Below, piece after piece: positions 12,401 through 24,920 of a stretch of DNA of 64,000 bases. The DNA is from Melitaea cinxia (Eukaryota; Arthropoda; Insecta; Lepidoptera; Nymphalidae). The stretch lies in contig NC_059401.1 of assembly GCF_905220565.1 (NCBI RefSeq), positions 17,170,766 through 17,234,765 on the forward strand, given 5' to 3'. Within the stretch, counting starts at the first letter, position 1, and the number at the start of each line of letters is the position of its first letter. The notes under the pieces were generated by a model. That model saw nothing but the letters and a program-made list of their open reading frames with translations. It was not told the origin of the DNA and did no database searches. The translations under genes and the position numbers were made by a program.

Positions 12401-13251
12401 TCATAAAGTCAGTCAAATTTGCAACTAAATCATTGTGGGATGTATCACTGTTTTACATAAAGTATACAGAATTTGTAACAGTAACTACTCGCATTACATT
12501 AAATGTTACTTATTAACTCATCATAGTAAGTAAAGTATAAAGTAAGTACTTTGACCTTTCAATTTGAATATCTATAATTGAAAATAACTCAATATAATTT
12601 AAACATATTATAGTATCCATAATACTCGTATTAATATCCGTATCCGAAACGTCACATGTGTAATATCTTATTTAACCAAATAATAACTTTACAGTTCTGG
12701 AAAAAGGAGCAGAAATAATAGCCCCAATAGTCGCAGAAGGTATAATAGCAGGTGCCATTGCTGGAAGTAAAGGAAACACAGAAGCACCTAAATCATGTGA
12801 GTAATACGAATAGTTATTTTAAATGAATTAACTCGCTTTCATCGACAAGTATGGTACAATGAACATTATTAAGAATAAGTCATCAAAAATCACTGAAATT
12901 TCAACTTGAACATTATAGGATTCAAAATTAAATGCTTATCGTGTAAGCACCAGCTTTCGAATAAAATAAGAATCATCAAAATCGGTTTTGTACATTCAGT
13001 AAAAAGTTATGCAGAAACACTTAAATATAGTGAAAGCCTCCTACTCTTTTTTAAGTGGGTAAAAAATTTAAACATCTATAACCAAAACTAAAAAACTAAA
13101 ATTTAAGTTTTAATCGTATGATAATATAAACACATATTTATTATATAATATTGATTTATTTTCAGCAAGAAAAAAGCGACAGCTGTTGACAGACGAATGT
13201 TGCGATAAAGCCTGTACATTGGATACGCTAATGCAATATTGTCCAAGTTAA
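9436..13251 (+). CDS. Insulin-like peptide gene, tandem copy 2 (three coding exons)
   Basis: Coding exons 9436-9679, 12695-12796 and 13166-13251 give 143 residues with phase-1 GT-AG introns. The signal peptide and B-chain region (residues 1-73) match copy 1 residue for residue. The B-chain cysteines are Cys54 and Cys66. After Arg70-Arg71 the C-peptide is Lys/Gly/Trp-rich and then becomes an Ile/Ala/Gly-rich stretch encoded by exon 2. RKKR (117-120) precedes the A chain with Cys127, 128, 132 and 141. Reading through the first donor gives a TAG four codons later, so the unspliced frame resembles a spurious 83-residue ORF. Intron 1 (3015 bp) contains an antisense RTE-like LINE remnant. An AATAAA lies at 13268. 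Mature chains differ from copy 1 at one A-chain residue (Asp for Asn after Thr-Leu). Confidence 0.88.
10050..11935 (-). mobile_element. RTE-like LINE remnant in intron 1 of ILP copy 2
   Basis: Broken reverse transcriptase frames on the minus strand, in order from about 11878 down to 10200. They cover a pre-RT linker, an RT start with 'NDGVTAELLQAA' and 'RPISLLSHVYKLFSRIV', 'QPLCMAFVDYEKAFDSVE', and a C-terminal part with 'YGSETWSLTK' and 'RATERALLGISLKDKIRNE'. The YADD catalytic stretch lies in a decayed part. Frameshifts and stops break it, and the N-terminal endonuclease is absent. It resembles RTE/BovB-like insect LINEs. Shared with copies 3 and 4. Confidence 0.75.
12050..12275 (-). repeat. 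tRNA-derived SINE in intron 1 of ILP copy 2
   Basis: Minus-strand SINE of the family at 2153-2280. The box-B segment 'gcgggaatcgaacccg' reads near 12208. The same insertion is at 23215-23425 in copy 3, and it lies in the part deleted from copy 4. Confidence 0.55.
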
Positions 13252-13429
13252 TACACGCAAAGATTAAAATAAATATATGCGCGTGACAACAATAAACATG
13301 ATTCGAACTTGACGCTTTTTAATTTTTCAAATTTAATTACCAAAGATTGCTTTTTGATTTGCGATAGATACGTATGTAGCGAAGTGATTTTTAATACTAC
13401 TACACTGTCATGCTAATTCTGAAACTATT

Positions 13430-13740
13430 CAAAACATAACTTCTGAATGTCGAACACTTGCACAAACAGATTACAAATATCGAAATGATCAGACAGCTTC
13501 AATTACATATCAAAAATTTGCACACAAATACAAATTCATCCAAGAACAGGATCCTTATTATAAGTATTAACCAAACCAAATATTAGAAAGCAGCGACTGC
13601 AAACAATACTGGGACAGAACTATCGTAATAGTTAAAACCATACGAGTATACTACGAAGGGCCTGATATTACACTACATGATAAAACAAGAAAAATCATTA
13701 CCTAATTATTGGTGTCTCTAACATCTACAATAACCAATCA
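13430..13740 (+). pseudogene. Degenerate LINE nuclease-end fragment downstream of ILP copy 2
   Basis: In one frame with stops the translation shows 'SETIQNITSECRTLAQTDY', an Arg-Asn-Asp block, 'KYKFIQEQDPYYKY' and 'GPDITLHDKTRK'. This matches the pattern of the Cys-His plus PD-(D/E)XK end of R2-like LINEs as I know it. Copies lie at the same place after ILP copies 3 (24550-24920) and 4 (43700-44035). Confidence 0.5.
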
Positions 13741-14224
13741 ATAATTTATGAAAACTAACCATGTAACGAGACTTAGCCCCAGAACTAAAGTCCGGTTACA
13801 ACCACAGGAAAACGACCCTGCTAGAAAACAGTATTATTGAGCTGTGATCTTCTGTAAGTTCGAGATACTATCACAGTCAGGCTGCTACAGATTTTACTTA
13901 TGTGCATCGTGCATCTCTGCGACCCAGCATGTTTCAGCGATATCTTATTTTCACACAAGTTCTCAGTTACCCTATAACCCAAGTGATTAAAGCTCGCTAC
14001 CCTAAATAGCGGAAATCCGCAGCGTTAAAGAACATGCCTTCGCTTTCCTTCGCTTGTTCTTGAGTTCTTGAGCTTCAGACTATGCTTCACATGTTGCTAG
14101 TAATGATCGCAATCCACTGATCGTAACTAATGCTATTAATATTCTCTCCGTTCACATGACACCCTATATTACTTCTGCTATGCTCATCGGTCACATGATG
14201 AATATAGATTTACCCTGCCTTACT

Positions 14225-14260
<36 letters not shown>

Positions 14261-14262
14261 AG

Positions 14263-14298
<36 letters not shown>

Positions 14299-14300
14299 GG
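14225..14300. repeat. (TA)n microsatellite with palindromic arms
   Basis: A run of TA repeats is bracketed by 'actccgca' and 'tgcggagt', making a perfect inverted repeat of about 38 bases, followed by more TA repeats. The unit 3 counterpart at 25400-25430 keeps only the left arm. Confidence 0.7.
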
Positions 14301-14439
14301 TATAATTATTAAAAATATTATATCTACAAATTGAAATACAGATGAGTATTATTAAAATTAGAAGTAGTTCAAGTCATCTCATTTACGCGGAAACCAAAGC
14401 CTATTCTATATCTATCATTTTAATGGCGAACAAATTAAC

Positions 14440-15400
14440 AGAAAACAAAGTTTGAGAGATTTGGGGGTCTACTTTGATCAAAAAATGGATACTATCAGAT
14501 CATATAGAAAATATACTAATGAAAGCATATAAAAACCTGGGATTTGTTCTTCGTGTGTGTAAACCGTTTACAAATATATCAGATATTAAGTGTGTTTATT
14601 TTGCTTATGTACGGAGCATTTTAGAGTATGCTAGCCCTATATGGTCACTTCAATACCGCATTTATCAGAAACGCCTAGAACATATAAAAAAAAAATCATA
14701 AAACATTTTAACTTTCGGTGTCGTAAATTTTGTGAGAGTTATGAAGATGGTTGCGCGGAACATGAAATGCTTTCGTTGGAGCAGAGACGTATTCTTTTGG
14801 ATATGGGTCTGCTCTATGACATAATAAATAGTAAGCTTGATTGCCCACACCTAGTATCTAAAATAGGTTTCCGAGTTCCTAAATATCGTACCCGTAATAC
14901 ATCTATGTTAGAAGTTCCTCAACATTATTCGAATTATTTAAAAAACTCGCTGTTACTGAGACTCCCTCATACGTATAACACATTATTTAAAAACTTCGAC
15001 ATCTTCACAAAGTCTAAAAGGATATTTAAAACCAATATAATAAAAATATTATCTGAGTCACCGTAACAATGTATAAACTATAAGTATATATTATGTATCT
15101 GTATATGTATGACGTGTAGCTCTCTTTATATATACCTCTTTTACTATGTATTTATATATGTATATTGTTAAGTGTTAGTTAACTGCATCTCAACATAGAA
15201 ATTCTCTTATAAGCATTTTTTGTGTATCAGAATGTACTGATTGTGACTGTTGTTTTCTTTTTTGTCAACGATATCTCCATAGTGCCGGTTTGTTAACTTT
15301 GTGAGGCCTGTTATTGGCTGGATTATTTGTTGTATGCTTTATGATAGGAATAGTATATGGGAAGCTGGTGGTTTTCTGAATAAATAAATAAATAAAAGAT
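14440..15400 (+). mobile_element. Jockey/CR1-type LINE reverse transcriptase C-terminal fragment (unit 2)
   Basis: Frames 14474-14701 and 14641-15066 together encode an RT C-terminal region with 'ILSDHIENILMKAYKNLGF' and 'CVYFAYVRSILEYASPIW', followed by a typical post-RT tail ending at 15066. The N-terminal RT and endonuclease are absent and a frameshift separates the pieces. It is followed by a 'taaataaataaataaa' tail. The same fragment is at 25690-27440. Confidence 0.65.
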
Positions 15401-16374
15401 AAAAACAAGCATAAAAATCAAACACAAAAGCCAACAAAATCAAAATCATTTATAAGTAATTAATCCCTCAACAATCCCAAAACAACTTTTTTGAAGACAG
15501 GTAATTTATTATCAGAAACATCCACCTTCTCACATATATTGTGTCTTGGATATACGGGATATGGCAGAGACTTTTTTAGGTTAGTTCTGGCAAGCGGCTG
15601 ATGCAGGTAACTCGAATTTATAATCCCGCGTCGAGGCACAATTCTAACGAACTCAAGAGGGCAGGACAATTAAGTTTATTTCTTAGTATTTTGTAAGGAA
15701 ATACTATGTCGTGCAGTTTTCTGCGCGTCGACACTTATGTCAATTAGTAATAATTAAGTGAAAAATATATATTAAAAGAAAATTCAGCCATAGCTATAGT
15801 AATTTATTAGAATTACAATAAAATGAGGATCAAAATTTAACTTTCAATAAAAACAAATAAGTCAGAATAATAATCAGGTCAATAATAAGTTACATGTCGT
15901 GTATCGAAAAAAAACCGCCTTCAATTACATCGACAAGTAATAGCGACGTAGGTAGATGAGAATAGTCAAGAAAATCCGCATTACTAGAGATAATTAGAAA
16001 AAATCGTCAGATGGGATCAGGTGGTAAGCGCCAGCGTGAGATTTAAAAAAAAGTTATTAAATTGTCACTTAACGAGAGATTCCAAAAAAAAAAAAAAAAA
16101 ATATTGAGGCTTATTTCAATATCCCGTTGGCGTAATTTGCAGTGATCCTGTTTCCTGCTCCGGGTGTTGTGTATTTATTTATATAAATACTATTTGTATG
16201 CATTTATCGCAATATATATATATCAGCCACCTGTTATCTATTAAACAAATATTAAGTTGTTTACCTTAAGAACATAGAGGAACTGAGGAAGGGCACAGCA
16301 GGAATTTCCTGTTCAAAATATGGAGCAGCCCGACTGGGGAAGTACCTCGACCTTACAGAAGATCACAGCTAAAT

Positions 16375-16500
16375 AATACTGTTTTCAAACAGTATTGTGT
16401 TCCTGTTGGGGTGTAAGGTGACCAGAGCTCCTGGGGATTGGGGATTGGCTCGGCAACGCGCTTGCAATGCTTCTGGTGTTGCAGGCGTCTTGACTTTGAA
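16375..16500 (+). repeat. Short dispersed repeat beginning with a palindrome (partial)
   Basis: Starts with the near-palindrome 'aatactgttttcaaacagtatt'. Fuller copies at 22940-23132 and 34864-35062 end in an A-run. The copy at 22940 is absent from the matching place in unit 2 and is therefore a younger insertion. Confidence 0.5.
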
Positions 16501-17954
16501 AGCTAGTTTTCCGTGTGGTCCCATTTTCAAACTGACGCGTAGTTTTTGAGTTATCCTGTATAATGCATGTTTGTTGACGAAGTCGTTTTTTTGTTTGAGA
16601 ACAACTAAGTAATTTAGTTAGCAATAAACTAATATATTATTATCGTTCAAAAGAATTCTCCACTTCTTAACAGAACCATTCAGGTGCCCTTCAAAGCGTT
16701 GACTTAATTTGAGTTAAGTTTCTTTCAAATCCATACGGAGAGTTTTAATGTCATACGCAACGAAGACACAGACAGGCAAAAATAAAAAAAAATGAGATTT
16801 TGACTTCAGAGTCTATTATTGAAAAAAAATTTTTTTGAAGTATTTACAATCGCAATCTTTAATGAATTACAGTATACAAGTATAAATTACAATTTGTACT
16901 AATATTATGTAGCTGAAAATTTTGTTTGTTTGTTTAAACTTGCTAATCTCAGGAAATACTAGTTCGAATGCATAAAAATATTTTTGTGTTGTACAGCATA
17001 TTTACCGAAGAAGGCTTTAAGCTATATAATATTTGAGTACCTTTCTTTCTCAAATTAGCTCGGATGAAGGCGCAGGGCACAAATAGTATAATAATACAAT
17101 TTCATGAAAGGGTAACAGGCAGTCCTCGTACTTATGGCATGTTAGGTTCTCGAAATAAATTGTGACGTAAATCGAAACGACGTAAGTCGAGGCATATTAT
17201 TTCATATGTTTACATCTAAGAGTAAAGGGTTAGGATCTACACGGAACCTTACTTTAAAAAAAAAACTGCATTTTTAACAAAGGATATACATACTTTATTA
17301 TCAAAAGTAAGTTGTAAAAATAATTTTATATGTACTTATGAAATTACTTTTATATTATTTTGTTTTTGTGTGTTATTAATTTTAATAATAATGATAAAAT
17401 TTTAATAATCAAAATATGTAATGAAAAATAATAAATTAACCTTTTGGCTTAAAGAAACTATCAATTCTAGATTGCTTCGCTTCTTTCTTTTTGCTATCAT
17501 ACATGTCTTGGTAACGCTGATAGGCTGCACACATTTGGTTATTAACGTTAAAACTTCTCTGTTAACAAGATAATTTTCCTTTGCCGGACATCGAAACAGT
17601 TGACGTACGTTTGAGGAATAGTGTTAAAAAAATTTTCGACGTAACTTGAAACGACGTAAATCGAGAACTGTTTGTATATATTATACAAATAAAATTAAAT
17701 AAATTTAATAAAATTTTACACATACAGACTAGAGTTGATTTTTTTATAGGATACATTACGAATATTATATATTATGTATCAGCATTCTTAAGGAGACTTT
17801 TACCCAAAGAAGGGTCCATACATGGTTAGTTTGCGAATTAATAAAAAAAAAAAAAACAATGAACTTAATGAGAAATTATAAATATCAATTATCAAATTTA
17901 TTTAATAAAAACATTATTAAAAAAGATAATATTAGTATTTATTATTATAAATTA

Positions 17955-18200
17955 TAAATAAATAAATATTTACACAATACACACACGGTCGTCTGTTCCT
18001 AAAGTAAGCAACTTAATGCTTGTGTTATAGGTGACAGCCGACTGGTATATAGCTACATATATATTTTTTTTCGATAAACATACTTATAAATAATACATAT
18101 ATAAATTAATATTTATATTACACCCAGACTCGGGGTGGGAATCGAACCCACAACCCTCGGAGCAGAAAGCAGGGTCACTACAAACTGCGCCAACGGGCTA
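17955..18200 (-). repeat. tRNA-derived SINE inserted in unit 3
   Basis: Minus-strand SINE with box-B complement 'ggaatcgaaccc'. The matching sequence in unit 2, near 7590, runs without it, so the insertion is specific to unit 3. Confidence 0.6.
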
Positions 18201-18469
18201 GTCAAATTTATATAACATAATTTATTGTAAATTTATTTTACTGATTGTTACTTATTTAATTTATTGTTAAAATTGTGATACTTAGTATGATATTGTTATT
18301 GCTTTACTTATTAATAGTAACTGTAATGTCAATGATTGGTAAGTATTGTTATTATTATACACGATTATTTATATTATATGAATTGAATATATATATTAAT
18401 TAATTGTATGTGAAATTGTAAAAATGAAATGTCAGGTACTATTTTGAAAATAATATATAAACTGTCATC

Positions 18470-18835
18470 TTCATCATTATCATCATCATCATCATCATTT
18501 CAGCCTATTGCAGTCCACTGTTGGACATAGGCCTCCAAAAATGGCATAAGCTCACGTGTGTTGCCCATAGTCACCACGCTGGGCAGGGGGGTTGGTGACC
18601 ACAGCGCTGGCTTCGTCGTACCGAAGACGCTGCTGCTTGTCTTCGGCCTGTATATTTCAAAGCCAGTGGTTCCATGGTTATCCCGCCATCGGTCATCTTT
18701 CCAAGGTCAAGTTCCAAGGTGGTAGTGGAACTGCGCTATCCCTAAGTCGCCTTACGACACCCTCGAGAATAGATGGGGTGGCTATATTCTTTAATGCCGC
18801 AGCCATACAGCATTATGCCGTCGCCACACAGCATA
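18470..18835 (-). repeat. RTE/SINE-type repeat upstream of ILP copy 3
   Basis: Orthologous in position to 7856-8225 and 38838-39222, with a small deletion after 'aggcctcca'. Confidence 0.65.
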
Positions 18836-19398
18836 TATAAACTGTGTGTTAGTACAAAATTAGTTATATCTTGCATGAAAATTTCAATTTAACGTAATAT
18901 AAAATCAGCGTCTAAAATTATCCGTAGAAATTTTCAAATTACGTTTGTGAAATTTATAGGATATAGCCACATTACAAATAGTTTTTATAGAATTAATATT
19001 ACTTTTGTAATTTTATATGTATATTTACTTACGAATTAAAATATTCATTTAAATATTAATTTCTAAAATGCCGTTTGCTCTGGTGTAGTGGTGCGTGCTT
19101 CTGTTGACCTTCTGTCGAGCTACTGGGAAGGGTCAAAGCTTGGGTCGAGAAAGCGTTTGCAATGAACGTGGACTACTCGCGCTTTTCGATGCATGTTGAC
19201 CACCATGGGAGACCATCAAGTAAAAATATAGAAAAAGAAATAAATATTTGCACAAATAACACGAGCGAATATCAAAACCGCGATCAAAACAGTGGTATAT
19301 TCTAATTTCTGCGTATATACTCGTATATGTAAGTAGTATATTGATGGAAAATCGCTCGTTTATGTAATGTGATATGTGTTTTTAAATTTACAGTTTCC

Positions 19399-21194
19399 TA
19401 TATAAACTAAATCATGACAGTACTACCACATATCTCATTTTGATCCTGTTAAGATCTTTAGTAAGTATTACAACTTTTTAAACATTTTTTTTATTTTAGA
19501 TATATTTACATGTAAGGTAAAATAAATAGCGCAAACCAGTTTTTTATATAACTTTATATTTTAACAAGATATTTTTAACCTTTAATTAGGCGCGCCAATA
19601 AACTAACATTGTTAGTCGCGCGGGGTCTGTAGTTACCCCAAATTGATAGGTATGAAATAAGAAACATTTTAATTAATAATCGACTTTAATTGTTTTTATT
19701 CTACTTATTTGTTATTAAATTTTTAGAAAAATACAAAAAAAAAATCTAGAAAGATATTTAGAACAATAGAAAAATGTGTTTTTCGTAAGTACTATTATAA
19801 TTCAACAATTATCACAAACTTTCTTTGTATGATCGCCACAGATAAAATTGTTGCACTTATTGCACTTTGCGGTCGTTTTCCTGTCGCCTTTTCGTGGACA
19901 GATGTAGCACCTTCCTCTTTTTGCTGGGAGCAATCCTGTGTTAGACGTTGAAGGAGTCTCAGCCTCAGGTTCTGATAATCACTTTTTCAAAGCACTAGGC
20001 AGGGACGGAACTATTGCTCGCGCTAATCGATGTGCTTTTACTAATTCTGTTGATAGTAACTTTAGGAAAATTCGTCTGTTTATAGTAGCCTCATTGTTAT
20101 TGAAATTATAAATAACAAATGCATTTATAGCAGACACATTGAATAAATGAAAAAAGATAACCTTAGGCCATCTCTTTGTCCGCCGAGCAACGTTATATGT
20201 GGAACACAGCTTTTCATTAGTGTCATTTAGTGCTCTTATCTCTACCCAAAAAATACGTAGATGAATCGCATGGTGGTTGGGATGAGGTCGATGTGGATGG
20301 TTCTTCAGTATCACTTATTTCTGAGTTCGATTCATGCTCTGGTTCCCAAAATGTATCTGCGTCTCCTTCTAGGCCCAAGTCATCGTCAGTCTTATCGAAA
20401 GCTTCTTCTTCATCTTCAAGAATCGCACTTATTTGTTCAAGTCAAAGACTCTGCCTATTTTGGGCCATGTTGAAATAATTCTGTAAAAGATAAATAACTG
20501 TTAAAAAAACTTGATAAACTAAAAAAAGTCATCGTAGTTTATACGCATAGAGAAAAAGCAAAACGTAAAAGCGTTGTGTTTACCACACAAAAACATAAAA
20601 AATTACACAATTTCGTATTTTACATATATCTATAATTATGTACAGAGCGGTGGTAAATAGTTAAATATTTTCGAAATTGACATTATAAGGTGAAAAAATG
20701 CTTAAAATCATGATATATAAATATTTACTTACCTAAATTTAAACTACACTATTAGTCGCGCGGGGTCGCCGCGACCCCAAGCCCCTCCGTGCAGTGCGTG
20801 CGATCAACTCCGTGGCGCGGGCAACACTAATTCGAGTGCAGACTAAAGAGTTAGGAAGCTAGCAAAAAAATCGGGTTGCCAGCTTCAATAGCTAAAAAAA
20901 TAACTTAACTTGAAAATCACTTGGGGTCGCGGCGACCCCGCGCGCCTAATTAAAGGTTAAATTATCAAAAGCGGGTTCGATCTCCACACATGACAAATAT
21001 TTGTATTGGCCATATAGATGCTTGCCGTGGTCTGGGGGTAATAAGGTATGAGGTATTTACAATAACCCGCAACCGCCAGCGCAACAGCCACAAACCAGTG
21101 CTGTGACCGTTGCGCCAACGGGTCGTTACAAAGTTCCGTTTTAGAACTCAAAGTTTTTAAAATCGCTTTTTAACGATAGCCTGATCTTTTGCAG
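19399..21194 (+). promoter_or_regulatory. Core promoter, non-coding exon and 5'UTR intron of ILP copy 3 (interrupted by piggyBac-like element)
   Basis: TATATAAA at 19399-19406, donor after 19460 (GTAAGTAT), acceptor ending at 21194, ATG at 21205. The intron is 1734 bp instead of about 410 bp, because a piggyBac-like element occupies 19579-20956 between TTAA duplications. The left arm of the SINE inverted repeat seen in copies 2 and 4 is missing here. Confidence 0.58.
19579..20956 (-). mobile_element. piggyBac-like element, internally deleted, in the 5'UTR intron of ILP copy 3
   Basis: Flanked by TTAA on both sides (19575-19578 and 20957-20960), where unit 2 has a single TTAA. Terminal inverted repeats start CCTTTAATTAGG and end CCTAATTAAAGG, followed internally by repeated 'gtcgcgcggggtc' blocks. 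The minus strand encodes an acidic transposase N-terminus (about 20470-20240) joined directly to a late segment ('CSTYNVARRTKRWPKVIFF', 19979-20314) and a Cys-rich C-terminal domain (about 19815-19915). The catalytic Asp region is missing, and the N-terminal frame has an early stop. It is non-autonomous. Confidence 0.82.
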
Positions 21195-21204
21195 ACTCAT
21201 CAAG

Positions 21205-24200
21205 ATGTTCTCCGTCGCGCTAATCATCCTAGTATCGATATGCGCAGTTCAAGGTGATGGTATATATGGTGACGTTAATGCAGTAATACCAGAAGAAAGG
21301 CAGTATATACAAGACCTCATCGATTTGCCGAAACCACTTGACGGAAACATGTTGATTCAGAGATGCGGCAAACCACTCGCTGTCACTCTCAACTTTTTAT
21401 GCCCTCCACTTAGAAGGTCACCGGTCCCAGGGTGGGGCAAGAGTAAGTAGCAAGATTCAAAATACATAAATATCAGTAAAAACTATATAATATTATGGAA
21501 GTATTTTTTTAAGGGAAAGAAAAAAAAACAAAGATTTCACAACTTAGACTAGCTAGTCAAAGTATTAATTCTTTGATAGCTTTTAAAACGTCATAGCCAA
21601 TTGATTCTTTGGTTCTGTGAAGGTAAAATAGCAGAAACAATGATGGTGTTATTTAAGGCAACGGCAGAGGCTTACTACCCTATGGATATTTGGATATATA
21701 TTATAGGTCTTGTTTTCTGGTCTTGGATATGAACGGTCATCGTCGCCGTGTCGTATATACACCTCGATATATTGCCAGTCGACATAAAATCTCTGCAGAG
21801 AGTCCTTAGTCTCGACAGAGCCGTAGGCTTTCTCGTAGTCCACAAATACCATACACAGCGGCTGATTATATTCTTCTTTCCTTTGAATAATCTGCCGAAC
21901 AGTATGGATGTGGTCTACGGTGCTGTAGTCAATTTGAAACCCAGCCTGTTCCGGTGGTTGGATTTCATCGAGTCTTCTGGTGAGACGATTACCTCGTAAC
22001 AAACCTTGAAAACAGCTTATAGACGTGGCTCAGAAGTGATATTTGTCTGTAATTCTTTAACAGAGACCTATCGCCTCTCTTAAAGAATAGCACCACAACA
22101 CTCCTGGAGCACGCCTCTGGTGTGGTACCTCGGTTGATGACGGCGTTAAAGAGTCTTGCCAAGGCCTTTAGGGCTGGTCGCGCTGCGGCTTGAAGGAGCT
22201 CAGTCGTAACTCCGTCATTCCCCCGGGCCCTTCCATTTGTAAGCTGTCCTAGCGCTACACTAATCTCATCCACTTCGATGTCCGGGGTGTCCTCCTAATA
22301 ATGGCACAAAAATGGTGCACGTGGATCTTCAGTGTACCAAGTCTCAGGCTTGTATGCGCTCGACGAGCACAGCAGTCCATAAAATTTCTCGACCTCTTCT
22401 CGAATCTGAGGGCGAGAGCAATCGGTTATGCCATTTGCTGTTGTTCCCAGTAGTCTTTGGAAAATTTTGGACCCCTATTCTGTTCAATAAGAGTAGTGAT
22501 CTCTGTCGTATTTGAGCAGCGGAGGTCTCCGCGTACAAAATTTCGTATCCTCTTTAAAAGAGCCTTCTGTTCTGGCGAAGTGGCTTGAGCAGTGAGCAAC
22601 TAGCGCCTCCGCCGCATCAGATCCAAAGCTTCGGAAAAAAGTTAGGACTGCGTCGTTGACTTCGTCGGTGGAAAGTGTCTGCAACCCAGTGTACACACCG
22701 TCTTCACCACGTTGTCGGTCATCTCGTCCACGTCGCTAGTAGTTTCCAGCGAATCGAATCGGTTTTGGAGTTCCAGTTGAAACTGCTCAGAGCCACATAG
22801 TATTTGGGGTAGCGTAGGTCTGAGAGTAGATTTCATCAAGCGGGCCCGCTCTTTTTTCATATATTCAGAGTGCCCCGTAATAGTGATTTTTAAAGGTACG
22901 AGTCATTTTATGCTGAGGTAAAATACTTTGTCGCTAGCTAATACTGTTTTCAAGCAGTATTGTGTTCCTGTTGGTGAGTAAGGTGACCAGAGCTCCTGGG
23001 GGGATTGGGGATTGGGTCGGCAACGCGCTTGCGATGCTTCTAGTGTTGCAAGCGTCTATAAGCTACGGTAATCGCTTACCATCAGGTGAGCCGTACGCTT
23101 GTTTGCCGACCTGGTGACATTAAAAAAAAAAAGCTTTCAGCCATTTTAATCTGCTATAAATATGTTATGGCAAAGTTGTTCAATTCTATGAAATAAATAA
23201 ATATAAATATCTTATAATACACTCACACGGTCGTTTATTCCTAAGGTTAGCAACTTAATGCTTTTATTATAGGTAACAGCCGACTGTTATAGGTATTTTT
23301 TATAATTAAACATTAAAATAAGACATTTATAAATATAAATAAAACACCCAGACTCAGGCGGGAATCGAACCCGTAACACGCGGAACAGAGACCAGAGTCT
23401 CTACAAACTGCGCCAACGGGCCATGCAAAAAGCTAAAACAACACTGAAGTTGCTTAACCTATCGTGCGTGAAATTAAAGAACCTCGCATTATAGTTACAT
23501 ACAGAATACAAAGAAAATTAGGTTTCAAATTGGGGATCCTTTATCAAATATCATAAAGTCAGTCAAATTTGCAACTAAATCATTGTGGGATGAATCACTG
23601 TTTTACATAAAGTATACAGAATTTGTAACAGTAACTACTCGCATTACATTCAATGTTACTTATTAACTCATCATAGTAAGTAAAGTATAAAGTAAGTACT
23701 TTGACCTTTCAATTTGAATATCTATAATTGAAAATAACTCAATATAATTTAAACATATTATAGTATCCATAATACTCGTATTAATATCCGTATCCGAAAC
23801 GTCACATGTGTAATATCTTATTTAACCAAATAATAACTTTACAGTTCTAGAAAAAGGAGCAGAAATATTAGGCCCAATAGTCGCAGAAGGTATAGCAGAT
23901 GCCATTGCTGGAAATAAAGGAACCACAGAAGCACCTAAATCATGTGAGTAATACGAATAGTTATTTTAAATGAATTAACTCGCTTTAATCGACAAGTATG
24001 GTACAATGAATATTATTAAGAATAAGTCATCAAAAATCACTGAAATTTCAATTCGGACATTATAGGATTCAAAATTAAATGCTTATCGTGTAAGCACCAG
24101 CTTTCGAATAAAATAAGAATCATCAAAATCGGTTTTGTACATTCAGTAAAAAGTTATGCAGTAACACATAAATATAGTGAAAGCGAGATCCTCCTACTTT

Positions 24201-24404
24201 TTTTAAAGTGGGTAAAAAATTTAAACATCTATAACCAAAACTAAAAAAGGAAAATTTACGTTATAATCGTATGATAATATAAACACATATTTATTATATA
24301 ATATTGATTTATTTTCAGCAAGAAAAAAGCGACAGCTCTTGACAGAAGAATGTTGCGATAAAGCCTGTACTTTGGATACGCTAATGCAATATTGTCCAAG
24401 TTAA
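21205..24404 (+). CDS. Insulin-like peptide gene, tandem copy 3 (three coding exons)
   Basis: Coding exons 21205-21442, 23845-23943 and 24319-24404 give 140 residues with phase-1 GT-AG introns. The signal peptide is followed by Gly instead of Ser at residue 17. The B-chain core with Cys54 and Cys66 is identical to the other copies. Exon 2 encodes the hydrophobic C-peptide type of copies 2 and 4, with Asp in place of Gly in the Ala/Gly run. RKKR (114-117) precedes the A chain with Cys124, 125, 129 and 138; Thr-Glu-Glu replaces Thr-Asp-Glu before the cysteine pair. Intron 1 (2402 bp) holds a shortened copy of the RTE-like remnant plus a SINE found only in this unit. A piggyBac-like element sits in the 5'UTR intron upstream. 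All splice sites and the frame look intact despite these insertions. Confidence 0.87.
21687..22880 (-). mobile_element. RTE-like LINE remnant in intron 1 of ILP copy 3 (shortened)
   Basis: Same element as at 10050-11935, but the C-terminal part (matching 10050-10800) is deleted, with an abrupt join near 21687. Frames at 22484-22860, 21989-22273 and 21649-22002 carry the linker and the RT N-terminal half. All are broken. Confidence 0.72.
22940..23132 (+). repeat. SINE-like insertion in intron 1 of ILP copy 3
   Basis: Starts 'aatactgttttcaagcagta' and ends in an A-run. Flanked by 'agct' on both sides, whereas units 2 and 1 are uninterrupted at this point. Confidence 0.6.
23215..23425 (-). repeat. 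tRNA-derived SINE in intron 1 of ILP copy 3
   Basis: Same insertion as 12050-12275, duplicated with the unit. Confidence 0.55.
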
Positions 24405-24549
24405 TACACGCAAAGATTAAAATAAATATATGCGCGTGACAACAATAAACATGATTCAAACTTGACGCTTTTTAATTTTTCAAATTTAATTACCAAAGAT
24501 TGCTTTTTAATTTGCGATAGATACGTATGTAGCGAAGTGATTTTTAATA

Positions 24550-24920
24550 CTACTACGCTGTCATGCTAATTCTGAAACTATTCAAAACATAACTTCTGAA
24601 TGTCGAACACTTGCACAAACAGATTACAAATATCGAAATGATCAGACAGATTCAATTACATGTCAACAAATTTGCACACAAATACAAATTCATCCAAGAA
24701 CAGGATCCTTATTATAAGTATAAACCAAACCAATCATTAGAAAGTAGCAACTGCAAACAATACTGCGACAGAACTATCATAACAGTTAAAACCATACGAG
24801 TACACTACAAAGGGACTGATACAACACTACAACTGATATTACACTACACGATAAAACAAGTAAAATTATTTACCTTATTGATATTGCTGTCGCTAACATC
24901 TAAAATAACCAATCAATAAT
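24550..24920 (+). pseudogene. Degenerate LINE nuclease-end fragment downstream of ILP copy 3
   Basis: Homologous to 13430-13740. A 102-codon open frame (24611-24919) survives by chance, but the family frame is interrupted and the conserved blocks are incomplete. Confidence 0.5.

Noticed and set aside
24611..24919. 102-residue ORF after ILP copy 3 as a gene
   Set aside because: Homologous places in units 2 and 4 carry stops, and the content matches a LINE fossil.
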